Source: Lineus longissimus
Lineage: Eukaryota > Nemertea > Pilidiophora > Heteronemertea > Lineidae
DNA: 64,000 bases
Reading direction: 5' to 3'
Assembly (NCBI RefSeq): GCF_910592395.1
Contig: NC_088314.1
Coordinates: forward strand, 16,961,998 to 17,025,997
Part shown: piece after piece, positions 41,390 to 51,206 of the stretch
Layout of the letters: each line of letters opens with the position of its first letter
Numbering within the stretch: the stretch's first letter is position 1
Program-made: the position numbers and the translations under genes
The notes under the pieces: generated by a model
Told to the model about the DNA's origin: nothing
Seen by the model: the letters and a program-made list of their open reading frames with translations, nothing else
The model's database searches: none

Positions 41390-41445
41390 GGTGACGTCAC
41401 ATCACGTGATCACATCCCATATTACTGATCGCTATGGCCAATCAG
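41390..41445 (-). promoter_or_regulatory. Promoter motifs upstream of the 535-aa gene
   Basis: Within 150 bp of the ATG (41296) are a full CRE (TGACGTCA, 41392-41399), an E-box (CACGTG, 41403-41408) and a CCAAT box (CCAATCAG, 41438-41445). This is a classic TATA-less housekeeping promoter. Binding is inferred from motif matches only. Confidence 0.55.
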
Positions 41446-41641
41446 ATTCAGTCTACTGACAGCACTAGTACTAAACACATCTCCACGTCTCACTGTCTGG
41501 TGGGCTCCTGTACACAAAAACACCAATAGACATGAAATATTGCAATACCTAGTAAGGATTCTTCCTGTGCAAAATAAAATTTACAGAGCAGATTAACTTC
41601 CACGAATAAAAAAGACGTTTGGCGTGGCCATTGACTTTCCG

Positions 41642-41857
41642 AACTCAGCTCGACGCCGAAATGCAGCGCCATTCGCGGACAAAGATAGAACAACTCGACA
41701 TTTTTTTCACCGGGTTTCTCGCTGCGCATGTGTACCAGCGAAAATCAACAAAAGATGACACTGGTACGCATGCGCAGCGAAAACCGGTGAAAAATGTCGA
41801 GTTGTTATACCTTTGTCCGCGAGTGGCGCTGCAGTTTTGGCGCCGAGCTTAGTTTGG
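41642..41857. repeat. Large imperfect palindrome (arms about 95 bp, loop 22 bp)
   Basis: The left arm 41642-41738 pairs with the right arm 41761-41857. Paired words include CGCGGACAAAG/CTTTGTCCGCG, AACTCGACATTTTT/AAAAATGTCGAGTT and CTGCGCATG/CATGCGCAG. The right arm contains an NRF1-like GCATGCGC. It is a foldback element or an inverted duplication 350 bp upstream of a gene start; no clear target duplication. Confidence 0.82.
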
Positions 41858-42034
41858 CAAGTCAAGTAGCAGGCTGCCCCTTTCCCAAAACCCCATATCC
41901 GCCTGTAAAACACCCACTATTTTCCCTATTACCTATTGGGCCTACATTTACGTGTATATACACTGATATATCGAAAATGTTAAGGAATCGAATGTCAACA
42001 TCACCATGCAGTTTGAGATAAAATATGACCATTA

Positions 42035-43458
42035 TCAGGTCGGGTCGAACTCGAGAACCCAGGTTTTGTGCGGTGGCGCCATCTAAACTCGACTTTCCGA
42101 GTTCGCGCATGCGCAGTTTGATTATTTGCACTTGGGTTTGCAAGTTTTTGCCGCCGAATCTTCTTTGTGAGCCCCCTTTCCATTGGTTTATTCCCCGATG
42201 ACGTACTTCTACCTGCGCAAAGAAGACGCAGAACGCGAAATTTTGATCGTGGGAATTTCGGATTGACGGTGGGAATCTCGAGATATTTTGCTTTGAAGAA
42301 CGTGTTTTTTCGCCATATTTAGGAGTTTTTACGGCTACAAAGTATATCAAATAAGTTGTCTATTAGCATACGAATCATTGTGTGTGTATAAAGTAGAAGG
42401 ACAAAGTGTTTTGAGTGGGCTTTGTTGAAGATTTTGATACCTGGTTTGTTTTTGCACCGTGTTCGGACATCAAAGGACGTGATAATGCATTATGCACTGA
42501 CGTGCATTCCCTGTGCATTTTGTCGGCACCATAATTGACTATTCCTTTGATGATTCTTGGAGTATTTGCCATGTGATTATGATGAAAAGAAGTCAGAGTG
42601 GACATTTTAAACAGTTTTGTCACAATGCTTTACATGAACAATGGTGTTTAAGTGCTTCACAGTCGGGAAATTTAACTCCTCTTGAGCTGGAAACTGCCAG
42701 AAACCAACTGGTCCGTCAACGACATCTCAATTCTAGTCAGCTAGACCGCTTACGTAAAATAGCCATACAAAAGGGGGTGCCAGTTGACGACAAGTTCACT
42801 AGAAAGGACAGGAAGTATTTCCTGTGTGAAATTTGTCTCAGTCAGTTGTTTATTTCTTTCAGGTGTCGAGACAATGGGCAGTTGGTAATGACTGGTAGAT
42901 ACTGCTGAATGAGATGAAGTCTGGTGAGGAGCAGGTTAACCATATAACTTATCCTGTATAGATATTTGATACAAGTAAATGAATAGATTAAGTTACACAT
43001 TGTTGTTCAATAGTTGTCTCTGATTGAAAAAAAAAAAAACTCCTGAGACGTTTGAGGCACTAAAAACACTCGAAACGGAAACTTAAAAACGTCTCATCAG
43101 GCCCCAGTCACTGTTCGTGTTGGCATGCCAATTAACCGGAGCTTGTCGTCTGCTAAGAGAATCGAACGGAGGTAACTATCTCTTGCAAAGCATGGAGGGA
43201 TAAAATACTCGAATTCGCAAGGTTTTCCAAACTCGATCAGTCGAGTGCACGATTAGCACCGCAGGTGTTCTTTAATAACAACTCGATAACGCGAGTATAC
43301 CTGGTATTTCAAGTGCGATCGGCGCAGTGACTCACGGGATATAACACTCGAGAAAGCGAGTACACTTGCTTTTCCGAGTATTTTTCACGAATTGCATCTT
43401 GGTACCTTACACTCGATATTGAGAGTGCACCTGGGTTCTCGAGTTCGACCCGACCTGA
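42035..43458. mobile_element. 1.42-kb DNA transposon-like element with 30-bp perfect TIRs
   Basis: TCAGGTCGGGTCGAACTCGA at 42035 continues for 30 bp (to 42064), and its exact complement ends at 43458 (43429-43458). The flanks are TTA on both sides (42032-42034, 43459-43461); an alternative reading is a 5-bp ATTAT duplication. Subterminal ACTCG...CGAGT palindromes occur near both ends. A 3-bp TTA target with long TIRs suggests PIF/Harbinger, but the TIR sequence is not one I know. It contains one ORF without recognised domains (42513-42908), so it could be non-autonomous or of a new type. Confidence 0.75.
42513..42908 (+). CDS. Unknown ORF inside the 1.42-kb TIR element (131 aa)
   Basis: It may start at the internal Met-Met near 42579 (MMKRSQSGHFKQFCHNALHE). 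The middle (LTPLELETARNQLVRQRHLN, then RLRKIAIQKGVPVDDKFT) is charged and helical, with CEIC and one more Cys near the end. No DDE residues or known transposase domain are visible. The last part may be intronic, since a possible acceptor (tttctttcag) ends at 42863. It may be the N-terminal exon of a degraded transposase, or simply chance. Confidence 0.3.
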   Translation: MHFVGTIIDYSFDDSWSICHVIMMKRSQSGHFKQFCHNALHEQWCLSASQSGNLTPLELETARNQLVRQRHLNSSQLDRLRKIAIQKGVPVDDKFTRKDRKYFLCEICLSQLFISFRCRDNGQLVMTGRYC

Positions 43459-44534
43459 TTATTTTCTGGTGGTCTACCTACCTATACCAAGTCCAGCCAT
43501 TCCAAGAACCTTTGTACTCTTAAGATTTAGGCCACTGTAAACAAATCTGAGAAAGAAGATATGTGCTTGTATACTACATGTAGGTTTGTAGGCCAAACGT
43601 CTTGAACCGGAGTTGCATCTCGGCTCCAGTCACAGTTTGTGTAATTCAGGCCTGCAAAGGTACATGTAAAAATGTACATTTTGTAGGTCTACATGTAGGC
43701 CTACTGCTCAGTTACATTGGATCTCCCGTCTGCTCTGAATCTACCAGGAAAAAATTTCATGTTATTTTATACGGTGTCGCGGATATTTTTCTACTTCTAC
43801 TTGTGAGTGCGGCCCGTTTAAAAGAGATGTACTGTACGTAGGTGGACAGACAGTAGACCATATAGTGGACTCCATACCTCCAGCAAATATCCAATAGGGT
43901 TACGATGCTAGAAGAACGATGATGATTCACAGAGCGTTTTCTGGCACGAACACCTTTTCAAGTGGTCTTTTCCTCTAGGACTGGCTTTCCTGGATGTGCT
44001 CTGTGCCCAGCAGCTCAATTGACGTAAGAGACAAATGCAGAATTAGTTCAAATAAGCATTACTTCCTTCAGCAGATTTCATTTACAACAATTGCAGCATT
44101 TGGAATTGATGATAACATTACTGTGTTGACTATCGTGCAACCAGGCCTTGGTGTCTGGTTGTTGTGTTGCATGAGGCTGGTACCAAGGCCTCATTTGATT
44201 TGGACTTGGTACCGAAATCACGCATGTTTGCTTTCACAATCATTGCTGCAAAGATACCAAAGTAAGGGTAAAGTAACTATTTATCAAAATACAAAGACTT
44301 TATTAAGCTGCAGAACATGTTTGACAAAATGATACTTGCAATACTTGAAACATATGCAAAGCAGCTAAACCATACAGGCTGAAAAAAACATTGTTCATGC
44401 TTACCTCCCTAAAAAATATACCCGCACGTTTTCTTATCCCAGGGTCTTGGTGCAGATATTTAATATCATAAGTGCCATTGTGTTAGAATAAGAAAATGGC
44501 ATAAGTGGCAGATCAGAGTCACCAGAACGCCTGA
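43459..44534. other. Intergenic sequence with a SINE remnant
   Basis: 43848-43925 matches the 3' part of the tRNA-type SINE at 55158-55457 (TATAGTGGACTCCATAC, CCAGCAAATATCCAATAGGG). No supportable gene in the rest; short frames (43602-43841, 43994-44332) lack support. Confidence 0.5.
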
Positions 44535-44600
44535 GATGATTTTCTCTGCCTGAAAGCTCGAGACTGCAGACCGACTGCTTTCAGGCCGGAGAAAATCATC
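44535..44600. ncRNA. Hairpin of miRNA-precursor size
   Basis: GATGATTTTCTC and GCCTGAAAGC pair with GCTTTCAGGC and GAGAAAATCATC across an 18-nt loop: about 23 base pairs with one small internal mismatch, 66 nt in total. The arms are of miRNA length, but the pairing is so clean that a small foldback element is equally possible. No homology to a known miRNA is claimed. Confidence 0.3.
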
Positions 44601-44646
44601 GCGTGCAATCTGGATGACTAGGACCAGACATGAGTGTCATTTTGCA

Positions 44647-44652
44647 TTTATT
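44647..44652 (-). terminator. Poly(A) signal of RPAP3
   Basis: Minus-strand AATAAA 187 bp beyond the RPAP3 stop codon (44839-44841). Confidence 0.55.
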
Positions 44653-44838
44653 TTTTATACCACACATCTTCCGAGATTATTTCCAGTGCCATGCAGATAT
44701 TTTTATCACTTTGGGGATCACCCTCCTCGATGAAAAAAATGTTCAGAGATAAACAGCAATCAATTGAAATGTCTAGATTGTATACTGGGTGTGTTCCTGC
44801 AGAGTCGGAAGTGCAATGATTTGAGAAAGTTGCAATTT

Positions 44839-47800
44839 TTATGATAACATGTAGTCTTCCGCCAAATCGTTGATCTCCTCTCTTGAATGTTTCGCTTGGT
44901 TTCTAAGGAAGTCAAACAGGTCTTCTATCACTGAAAAGATTAGAATTAAAGAGTTTCTATCAATGGAAAATACCGTTCATATTCCTTGAAGAAACCGTAA
45001 ATATTCCTTTGAAGTACTGTTCATATTCCTGGAAGGAAGAACATGTAACCATTGATATTCCTCTGACACGATGCAGGATATCCTAAAGGCTCTTCTCCAC
45101 ATTCTCATTTTACGCTGCATAGTCCGCACCAGGCCTCGGTCCGTAAGTAAAAGGTTGTAACAAGGCCTTGTGCAGAATACACAGCATGACGAGTTTGAAA
45201 TGGCCCAATTGATTGAAAATTCATGTTGTCAAACCTTTTTAAATTTTTTCTATTTCTTTGTACCTTCCACATTATTGTCCGTTCAGGTTAGAATTTGCAA
45301 AACTTCTCCACAGGTATGGTGGTACCCTCGATATTCAAGAAGTTTTGCCAGTGTGTGACACAAGATAGGGTGGCCCTAAAGAAACACTCCACAAATTTCC
45401 AGCACATAGTTGGGTGCCTTTTCCAAAGGCATTGTTAGAACACTGGCACTGCTCTCACCTTTCTTATCTTTCTTGGAGAAAAACATAACTGTCATGGAAA
45501 ACCTCTTCACATCTTTTAAAGCTCTCAGTTCATCATAAACGTCACGATTGGATCTGAAATGTACACACAGCAATTAGCACTAATGAACTACAAGTTGAAT
45601 AAGACAACGTCTTTGTCATGATACACGTCACATGTACACAGAACAATTAGCACTGACGAATTACAAGTTTTGACATTTGAAGACCACGGAGCTGAGGTGG
45701 ACTACACTGTAGTGGCTCGGACACCCTGCTAGTAGTCGAGAGGTCCCTGGTTTGAACTCCCAAGTCAATGCGAGACTCTAGGCTAATTTGTCCGACTTCA
45801 CCAAGGTATATACAGTGAAACCTCCCTTAGTGGACACCTCTCTATTAAGGACAACCTCCAAATTAATGACACTAGATTTGGTCCCAAACTGGTTATTTCC
45901 ATTCAATTTTACTTCTCTAATCAGGACACCTCTCTATCAAGGACAGCACTTGTCAGTCCCGAGGGTGTCTTTAATAGAGAGATTCTACTGTAAATGGGTA
46001 TCAGTCAGAAATGCTAAGGTTGAAGCACTGATTGAGCAGGTCACCTGAGTTCTACTGAAAGGTTTCTAACCTTAGTTGATAGGAACTTCAGACAGCTTTT
46101 ATAGAGTGGTCCGAGGTGAGATTTTCTTGTAAGTGACGATGTAGTCTGCTACTTACGGAATATAGCTATCTCTGTAAACGTGGAGTAATTTGATGAGTAC
46201 ATCAGCATCGAGAGAGAGACCAAAGAGCTTCGAATAGTTTTGTGGTTTGATCGCCTGAAAAAACAACACACAATTTAGAGTAAGCCCTTTCCAATGGTGA
46301 AGCTGGTGGATCCCGCTCACAGAATAATCTTGTGGTGTGGCAATGCAGCAAAACCTGACAAATAGTGGGGTAAATAAAAAGTGGGTCCGGTGGTAAACTT
46401 GTTAAACCTTTATTTTCGATGGGAAGTCTCAAAGGAAAAGACCATGTAATGGACACAGAGCTACGGTTTCAGACTTAAGCCTGTGCTATTCTCACTGCTT
46501 CCTATACACCTTTTCAGAAATGGGGCGCTGAGTGTCCGAAATAGTGATGTCATAAGGGGAAACTATGCCTTATGGTGGAGGGACAAAGGAGATAGTCATG
46601 GTTGACCAACACACTTAAATGCCTTTAATGACAGACAAGGGGGAAAAAGTTAGTTCCAATGCAAGCCACCAATTTCGAGAAGCATATGTACAGGGAGATT
46701 AGTCTTTTCAACCCAACTGTATAAAATCGGTCATTCCTTAATAAGGTTTTTTAGGTTACACCTCAAAAAAACACTTCTATTTCTGGTCATTGCACACATT
46801 TGTTCCAAACTCTGTGCAGCATTTTTCCCCCACCAATTTCAAGCAGACAATTACGTGCTGCGTGGCGGTATTCATAAGGCACTTAATAAGTCCGTGTGGA
46901 ATCAATTTGAAGAGTCAACATAGCAGCCTTTGACGTCATTGACAGACAACTGTCTAATATCAGTACCGAGTTTTGTTAGAAAATACACGTACTGTGGATA
47001 GTAAAACATGTTATAAGATGTCTCCACACAGGCCTGTACGGAAAAAAATGTTCCAGAAATAAGGAACAACATGCCTGTGTCCATTTCTATGTGCCATGAA
47101 GCCAGAAACAGAGGTCTTGTTTTCTTTGCCTAACCAGTCTTACCTTTACATATTCAGCAAACAAATCCGTGTGATTCTTTATTATTTTCCAATCCGCCTG
47201 AAACTGGTAGGACGTTGCTGGCACAGGGGGAAGCGATGGTGGCCCGCTCGATTCCCGAGGAGACAATGACTCAGCAGATTTTGTACAATAACTTTTCGTC
47301 GTGTCTGTTTTTTCTACCTCATTTAAATCTAACTTTTTCACATCGTTAGAAGTATCATCTAATTCCACAATACTGATAGGTGCCTTCTTTTTAATGTTAT
47401 CACTTTTTGAAGCGCAAACTTCCTCCGTGAAACTTTGAAATTTTGCGTCGTCTGCTTCGAGAAGTTTTCGTTCAGATGGTGTGATTGCAGGCTTTGTATT
47501 TTTTGCTGGTAACCTGGCTTTATTTTCTGGTTCATTTCCAATTTCTTCAATCTTGATTCTTACTAATGGTTTCTGCAATAAAACAAAAAAAGGAATCAAT
47601 CGCTTATGAAGAATGGAGAGAAATACTGGCCAAGCACACCACCCCGACCACAAAGCTCTGGGGCTCTGTGGTAGAGCTCTTTAGGACAGCTGACTATGTT
47701 ACTGAAAAGCTACTGACTGATGATCTAGCGTGCATCTAAAAAATTCCAAAACACAGAAGAAGAAGAAGAAGAATATGTCATTTTTATTAAAAAAGACATT

Positions 47801-50722
47801 CTGGAAACAATAATGGGAACCTGAGGGCACACAGCCAAATAAGGAGGGCACCGGAGGAAATGGTCTCCATGCTTTGGCTTTTTATCTAGCCCAACAAACC
47901 CGGACCTACATCAAATGGGCTGTGTCTTTATCAGTTATTTATTTATTTTATCATTTACTATAATAGCTGACAGCTGACCTTTGACCTTTTATCTGGAGGT
48001 TTGCTGATTGGCTTAACGATTCCTGTGGTCATGTGACTTAGACTGGATGCCTCTGGCTTCGGATTCAACTCCTGAAAATAATTCACACATGTGAAAAAAT
48101 ATTTTTTTCCATTTATGTTTAAAAATAAGGAATTGATACTGAACAAGAGGTACTGGTCGTCTTACCAAAACCGCGAAGATGGACCTGAGCAAAACCTCTC
48201 TATTAAGGACTCTTGATTTGGTCCCAAATTGGTTCTTTCCATTCAATTCGACCTCTCTAATCAGGACACCACTCTACTAAGGACAGCACTTTTCAGTCCC
48301 GAGGGTGACCTCAATAGAGAGGTTCTACTGTACGTGCACTAAAGTATAATACAGTAGAACCTCTCTATTAAGGACACCCTCGGGACTGACAAATGCTGTC
48401 CTTAATAGAGAGGTGTCCTGATTAGAGAGGTCAAATTGAATGGAAACAACCAATTTGGAACAAATACTAGTGTCCTTAACAGAGAGGTTGTCCTTGATAG
48501 AGAGGTGTCCGCTAAGGGAGGTTCCACTGTATGTACATGTACCAAACTTACCTTGTTTATTTTCTCCAGCTCTTTCTCTGCCTGTTTATTCTTTGGTTCC
48601 AATTTCAAGACTTGTTCAAAGTCCTCTTTTGCCTTGTGCAGCTTCCCCAGGGCTAACCTGGCTGCCCCTCTCCTCGAATAGGCCTTGACGTAAGTTGGAT
48701 CCAATAATAACGATTCCGTGCAGTCAAACTCGGCAGCTCCGAATCTGTAAAGCAATGAATGCACTTTACACTGGGATACCACAAAATACAATTAAAAAAT
48801 CTCTGAAAAGGTGCTGATAGTCAAAAATGTATCAAATTTTATTACATTATTGTCGTCTACAAGATGGCGCTGGCTAAGAAACGGGTTTCTTTATCTATCA
48901 TAAGTATTCGTATTCACCAGAAAAGAAATGTTGTCACGGAACATACTTTTCCTGCTTGAGTAGTGCCATAGCCCTGTTCGCTGGTAATACTGCATTGTAT
49001 GAGTCACATTGAATTCCTTTGGTGTAGCATTCAACAGCTTCATTGTACTTCCCAGCCTTGAAGCACTGATTTCCCTGAAAAGAAAGAAAACGAACTCATT
49101 CAACACAATTGCAAGAGTCATCATCTGGGGATCCAAGGAGGTGTTGTTGGCTGAACCTGAGCCTGTCTGATCCCCCACCTTGTACCCACCTCCGAGTTTG
49201 ATGCTTTGTCGTTCCTCTAATACATCCCGGGAATCATCTTTAATTTTCAGCTTCAGTGCACTATTAACCTCTTGAATCCCAAAACTTGAAAATCCCGGGA
49301 TCCCAGAGTGGTCACGTGGTTGCGAAATTGGGTCCGACTTTCACGATGTATAGCACCCGCATACAACTGCCAAAGTATGGTACCGAGGCGCCATCTACCC
49401 AGGCATGCTCTAACTGACCCTACTGTACATCAAACACGCTAAAAACAAGCAATAAACTAGTGTCCCAGCTCAAGGGAATAAAAATATCACTGAGACCGGC
49501 CTGTCGGTCGTTGGGAAAAAATGTTATTTCAAAATGACCGACTGGTCGGTCGCTGGGATTCAAGAGGTTAAGACTCACCCTATCTTTCTCCAAAAGAGCC
49601 TGCTGCTTCATGCGCTCAATTTCCCACTCCTCATCGGTCTCCAGATCTGACCCTGACGATGACTTTACGCCTTCTTTCCCATCAACTGCAGCACATGCAG
49701 CATCCTAAAGAGAATTAAATTCAATAAATACGGGTGGTACCCTTGATAATCAAGAAGTTTTGTCAGTCTGCAACACAAGAAACTAAAGGTAGAATGGGTC
49801 TATATAAACCCTTTACAACATTCTAGAGTGCTGTAGGGTGGCTCCCCTAAGGTAGGGTGGGACCGCCCTGACAAATGGCCATGTGGAGAACACTGCTGTC
49901 TATCAAAGGTATGCGAGTCTGATCAGAATGCTATCTAAACATTGAAATCGTGACAAAAATGAGCGTGACCCAATTTGATTCCATCCTCACTCACCACATC
50001 AAATTTTTCCCATGATTTCCAGTCATAGCCACTTATCCTCTTTGGTTTAGCACTAACAGCAGAAGATGCTGCCCCTTCAGGGGTGCTCGTCTCTTTTCCG
50101 TCTTTGACCTTAACCTTTTTCTTCTTTCGCTTCTTTTCGAAGGCATTCCTAACCGGTGGCAGTTCCTGCAAAGGAGAGGAATGAAATAAAATGACAGGGG
50201 CTTGCATAAGAGGTAATTTCAATTACCCGCAAACCGCACCCATGTCATATCCAGGACTGAAGTTCCCAAGTACCATATTCATTCAATGGACAATTCAACA
50301 AAGACATAGACAAACCAGAGCCAAAATAAAATTAATGTGCACACTCAGAACGCATCAGAAAGCCAAAGCAAACTTTCGACTATGGCATCAGCCAATGCCA
50401 CCAGGCATTATGAATTTCACGCCTTGCCCCTTTGCCTTGGGCTTGGCTTTCAGCGCCCAAACAAACTTCGCAGAAATTGACGTTGTCAATCAATCAACTC
50501 TATAGAATATAAGAACAAGAACTCAGAACGAATCAAAAGCAATATGATATAACCAGTAAAACTAACCGATGCTTCAACTGTCTTTGTGGTCTTCAGAGAT
50601 TCATCCTTCTTCTTGATGTCGTCTTCCCAGCTGTCCAAATCTTTCAAGAAGCCCTGCAAGTCGGACTGACTGTGTCGAATTTGATGTTGTAACTCAATGA
50701 ATTTATCAACTTTTGGTTCCAT
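44839..50722 (-). CDS. RPAP3: RNA polymerase II-associated protein 3 (RPAP3), 10 coding exons, 526 aa
   Basis: RPAP3 is the TPR subunit of the R2TP co-chaperone complex; it brings HSP90/HSP70 clients (RNA polymerases, snoRNPs, PIKKs) to RUVBL1/2 in the cytoplasm. Exons (minus): 50722-50567, 50165-49995, 49704-49579, 49074-48947, 48744-48552, 48071-47979, 47572-47144, 46254-46157, 45553-45459, 44930-44839. All are GT-AG and the total is 1581 nt. Visible: N-terminal helix (FIELQHQIRHSQSDLQGFLK) with SWEDDIKKKD; basic patch and YDWKSWEKFDV; a three-repeat TPR domain (about 148-250: GNQCFKAGKYNEAVECYTKG, LPANRAMALLKQEKFGAAE, AYSRRGAARLALGKL); disordered linker (about 260-405); C-terminal RPAP3_C domain (about 410-515: DWKIIKNHTDLFAEYVK, FSMTVMFFSKKDKK, EDLFDFLRN). 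It is shorter than vertebrate RPAP3 (about 665 aa), which has two TPR domains; only one is found here, as in the insect homologue. It starts 484 bp from the divergent DNAJC2 start. Confidence 0.95.
45318..45380. repeat. Short dispersed repeat, copy 1
   Basis: GGTGGTACCCTCGATATTCA then AGAAGTTTTGCCAGT and ACACAAGA match 49732-49790 with a few changes. Both copies are in RPAP3 introns, in the same orientation. The family is unknown. Confidence 0.5.
45690..45790 (+). mobile_element. Possible tRNA-derived SINE
   Basis: GTAGTGGCTCGG (A-box-like) is followed about 40 bp later by GGTTTGAACTCCC (B-box-like), with tRNA-like spacing. It lies in an RPAP3 intron just before a MITE. Only one copy is seen, so confidence is limited. 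Confidence 0.4.
45813..45990. mobile_element. TA-flanked pogo/Tigger-like MITE, copy 1 (178 bp)
   Basis: Ends CAGTGAAACCTCCCTTAG and CAGTAGAATCTCTCTATT (inverted), flanked by TA on both sides. Interior words CTCTCTATTAAGGACA and TCTAATCAGGACACCTCTCT. RPAP3 intron. Confidence 0.82.
48187..48330. mobile_element. TA-flanked MITE, copy 2 (one end degraded)
   Basis: The right end GAGAGGTTCTACTG|TA is intact; the left end begins at about 48191 with AACCTCTCTATTAAGGAC after a degraded terminus. It lies head-to-head with copy 3, 21 bp away, in an RPAP3 intron. Confidence 0.78.
48352..48529. mobile_element. TA-flanked MITE, copy 3 (178 bp)
   Basis: Starts TA|CAGTAGAACCTCTCTATT and ends GGGAGGTTCCACTG|TA, in the opposite orientation to copies 1 and 2. 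With copy 2 it forms a potential large hairpin in the RPAP3 transcript. Confidence 0.82.
49268..49567. mobile_element. TTAA-flanked MITE (300 bp)
   Basis: Terminal repeats CCTCTTGAATCCCA / GGGATTCAAGAGG, flanked by TTAA at 49264-49267 and 49568-49571: the target signature of piggyBac (or Kolobok) transposons. Non-coding. RPAP3 intron. Confidence 0.8.
49732..49790. repeat. Short dispersed repeat, copy 2
   Basis: Partner of 45318-45380 (GGTGGTACCCTTGATAATCA then AGAAGTTTTGTCAGT), same orientation. Confidence 0.5.
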
Positions 50723-51206
50723 TTTGTTCTTTTAGTTCAGTTTCAATATCAAGCGCAGAAACATTCCATATATACAGAACATTAAGCGCTTTATTTCAGC
50801 AATTTTTGCCAGAAAATTCTAGGAATTTTATTTCATGGGCGCTGCCATCTTGCATTTAGAATAAATTGCAGATTTTTTTGTAGAATTCATTTCTTTATTT
50901 CAAAACTAATGTAAAATTTGAAAATTTTTATCAAATTAATATAAATTATTCTTATAAATATAGATTTCAAAATACATTTTACTCTTTTTTGTTGTGGCAT
51001 TCGCGACAAATTAGATAATAAATCTACAAAAATTTGGCCTGTAGTCTTCCAAGTGGCCTTGACCCCAAATCCAACATGCTGTACTTGCTGTACATGTTGA
51101 ATACACACATGCACACACATGAACTTGTAAACTGATAGTCAAATCAGGCAACATTTCCCACACTAGTTGTACGCTCAAGCTCTGTCAGATTGGTGAGAAG
51201 TGAAGG
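50723..51206. promoter_or_regulatory. Shared 484-bp promoter region of RPAP3 and DNAJC2
   Basis: The two start codons face away from each other with only 484 bp between. The region has no obvious TATA box in a useful place for either gene but has GGCGCTGCCATCTTGCA (50838-50854), which contains the YY1-type core GCCATCTTG common at housekeeping and bidirectional promoters. Confidence 0.6.

Noticed and set aside
45376-45573. 65-aa frame ending after the RPAP3 exon at 45459-45553
   Set aside because: It is exon 9 read through its GTGAGA donor; the true C-terminus is the exon at 44839-44930.
47640-47710. tRNA-like segment (GGTAGAGCTCTTTAGGACAG)
   Set aside because: An A-box-like word only; no B-box at the right distance and no cloverleaf.
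48402-48791. Longer RPAP3 exon reading into the MITE
   Set aside because: The donor GTAAGT at 48551 fits the phase; the extra residues are MITE sequence.
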